The notes under the pieces are model-generated. The model saw nothing but the letters and a program-made list of their open reading frames with translations. It did no database searches and had not been told where the DNA came from. A DNA stretch of 17,593 nt from Hyphomicrobiales bacterium (lineage in GTDB: Bacteria; Pseudomonadota; Alphaproteobacteria; Rhizobiales; HXMU1428-3): NCBI GenBank assembly GCA_021775385.1, contig JAJFHW010000023.1:1-17593 (forward strand), written 5' to 3'. Shown here one piece after another: positions 14,931 to 17,593 of the stretch; position 1 is the first letter of the stretch; the number at the start of each line of letters is the position of its first letter. A program made the translations under genes and the position numbers.

Positions 14931-15299
14931 ATGGCAACTATATTATTGGTCATTCATGTGCTCATCGCGCTCGGTATTATCGCCACAGTGTTATTGCAAC
15001 GCTCAGAAGGCGGCGCCCTTGGAATTGGCGGCGGCGGCGGCGGCATGAAGTCAGGTAGAGGGTCTGGTAATTTGCTCTCAAGAACAACTGCCATTTTAGC
15101 GGCCTGCTTTTTCGCATCAAGCATCGGCCTTACAGTTTTAGCACGCACCACAACAACAAATGAATCTAAAATTGATTCAATCAAAGTTGATGGACCTAAA
15201 AAATCAGGAAAAGTCTTGGATGGAATTCCAACACCACCGGCTGCACCTAAAAAACTTGATGGGCCAGTTGTCCCAATTCCTGATGCACCTAAAAAATAA
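14931..15299 (+). CDS. secG: Preprotein translocase subunit SecG
   Basis: SecG is the small auxiliary membrane subunit of the SecYEG protein-export channel. The 122-residue product has two membrane helices (about residues 3-22 and 52-71) separated by the diagnostic LLQRSEGGALGIGGGGGG loop with GRGSGN, and a C-terminal extension rich in Pro, Lys and Ala ending PIPDAPKK, as in other alphaproteobacterial SecG proteins. AAGGA lies seven bases before the ATG. A strong intrinsic terminator follows. Its placement between tpiA and pyrG is a common alphaproteobacterial arrangement. Confidence 0.96.
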   Translation: MATILLVIHVLIALGIIATVLLQRSEGGALGIGGGGGGMKSGRGSGNLLSRTTAILAACFFASSIGLTVLARTTTTNESKIDSIKVDGPKKSGKVLDGIPTPPAAPKKLDGPVVPIPDAPKK

Positions 15300-15318
15300 G
15301 TCATAATTAGAATGACAT

Positions 15319-15364
15319 AAGGGCGATAAGTGTGATGAAAATGTCAGCACTTTCGCCCTTTTTC
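15319..15364 (+). terminator. Intrinsic terminator after secG
   Basis: AAGGGCGA-T-AAGTG pairs with CACTT-TCGCCCTT (13 pairs with one bulged base), loop about 15 bases, followed by TTTTTC. It lies about 20 bases past the secG stop and separates secG from pyrG, which therefore needs its own promoter in the 65 or so bases before its start, or readthrough. Confidence 0.88.
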
Positions 15365-15425
15365 TAATTTAACTGTTCGCAACTGAATTTTTCTATTCGA
15401 ATCTGTAAATAAACATGCAATCTAA

Positions 15426-17060
<1,635 letters not shown>

Positions 17061-17130
17061 ATCGAATTTCTCTGAAAATATCTAAAATTAGAAAACAAAG
17101 ATTAACCATATTTTTCAGTAAGTAATGTTG

Positions 17131-17171
17131 ATAGGCTTAAATAGAAATGTTTAACCATTTCTATAAGCTAT
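17131..17171 (+). repeat. Stem-loop between pyrG and the small membrane gene
   Basis: ATAGAAATG (17141-17149) and CATTTCTAT (17156-17164) form a perfect nine-pair stem with a six-base loop, and ATAGGCTT (17131-17138) can extend it against AAGCTAT (17165-17171) with bulges. There is no T-run, so it may be an RNA 3' end structure after pyrG or part of the next gene's control region. Confidence 0.5.
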
Positions 17172-17244
17172 TGATATAAATATGGCTTGTGATTTAATAT
17201 AGGGATAAGTTACCCGCAAATTTATACAGATACAGAGATAGAAT

Positions 17245-17502
17245 ATGTTCGCTCAAGTGACTGAAAATTTAGCATTTATTTTTCAAAGCCTAAACCTGTT
17301 TGTTGAAGGGGCTATCCCTAATATAGGTTTAAATGCAGCGGCTGGGGATATGATCAGCTATTTTGAAAATTCTAGAATAGCATTTGATAAAAACGTAGAA
17401 ATTTTCCTCATGTACGGTTTAATTCTTCTCGTGGCATTTTTCATAGGAATTGGTGTCTACTCACTAACTCACTCCAAAGATAAAAAGAAAAAACAATCCT
17501 AA
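17245..17502 (+). CDS. Small single-helix membrane protein, unknown function
   Basis: I do not recognise this 85-residue protein. The N-terminal half (MFAQVTENLAFIFQSLNLFV and following) is mildly hydrophobic and could be an amphipathic helix; residues 52-74 (VEIFLMYGLILLVAFFIGIGVYS) are a clear membrane helix, followed by the basic tail THSKDKKKKQS, predicting the C-terminus in the cytoplasm by the positive-inside rule. The ribosome binding site is weak (GAGAT before the ATG). The stop is followed by a seven-pair inverted repeat GGTGATC/GATCACC (17544-17569). Gene status rests on composition, length and the plausible topology. Confidence 0.6.
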   Translation: MFAQVTENLAFIFQSLNLFVEGAIPNIGLNAAAGDMISYFENSRIAFDKNVEIFLMYGLILLVAFFIGIGVYSLTHSKDKKKKQS

Positions 17503-17543
17503 AGAACTCCACCCCACTTCCTATACCCTTCACGTCCTAATTT

Positions 17544-17569
17544 GGTGATCTATGGACAGCACGATCACC
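17544..17569. repeat. Inverted repeat near right edge
   Basis: GGTGATC and GATCACC form a perfect seven-base inverted repeat with a 12-base loop, about 40 bases after the small membrane gene. It lacks a T-run. It could end that transcript or belong to a gene beyond the window. Confidence 0.35.
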
Positions 17570-17593
17570 TATAAAAGAACTTGCTTAAACGTA

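Overview
The window is a chromosomal housekeeping segment of an AT-rich alphaproteobacterium. Its gene neighbourhood (gltX, comEC, lexA, moeA, moaC, trpC, trpD, then ppiD, tpiA, secG, pyrG) is the one familiar from Hyphomicrobiales (Rhizobiales) and relatives. Other pointers agree: a GTTC-N7-GTTC type LexA box beside lexA, a glycine-rich alphaproteobacterial SecG, a ComEC without a metallo-beta-lactamase domain, and a PpiD-like folding factor next to the trp genes. The genus cannot be told from the sequence alone. No mobile elements, CRISPR arrays, tRNAs or rRNAs were seen.

Layout. On the left, a truncated gltX (minus) diverges from comEC (plus), which converges on lexA (minus). A small self-contained gene of 66 codons, with its own strong ribosome binding site and a textbook intrinsic terminator, lies between lexA and moeA. 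Then a long minus-strand block reads, in transcription order, ppiD, trpE, trpG, trpD, trpC-moaC, moeA. It makes anthranilate and carries it to indole-3-glycerol phosphate, and also encodes two molybdenum-cofactor enzymes. To the right of the divergent ppiD/tpiA promoter region, tpiA, a lysine-rich exported protein, secG, pyrG and a small membrane protein run on the plus strand.

The most unusual item is that trpC and moaC are one uninterrupted 560-codon gene. A full-length indole-3-glycerol phosphate synthase (about residues 1-263) is joined through an acidic, low-complexity linker of about 133 residues to a full-length MoaC (about residues 397-560). Both halves keep their known catalytic residues. 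A Met codon preceded by a Shine-Dalgarno-like AAAGGA sits exactly at the start of the MoaC part, so the gene may produce both the fusion and free MoaC.

Regulatory signals include a perfect FNR/FixK-type site (TTGAT-N4-ATCAA) just upstream of tpiA, a Fur-box-like palindrome upstream of ppiD, a LexA box with an extra inverted half-site upstream of lexA, a strong hairpin between ppiD and trpE, and several palindromes in the long secG leader region. Assignments of the core enzymes rest on conserved motifs and are secure. Regulatory assignments are pattern matches and are much less certain.
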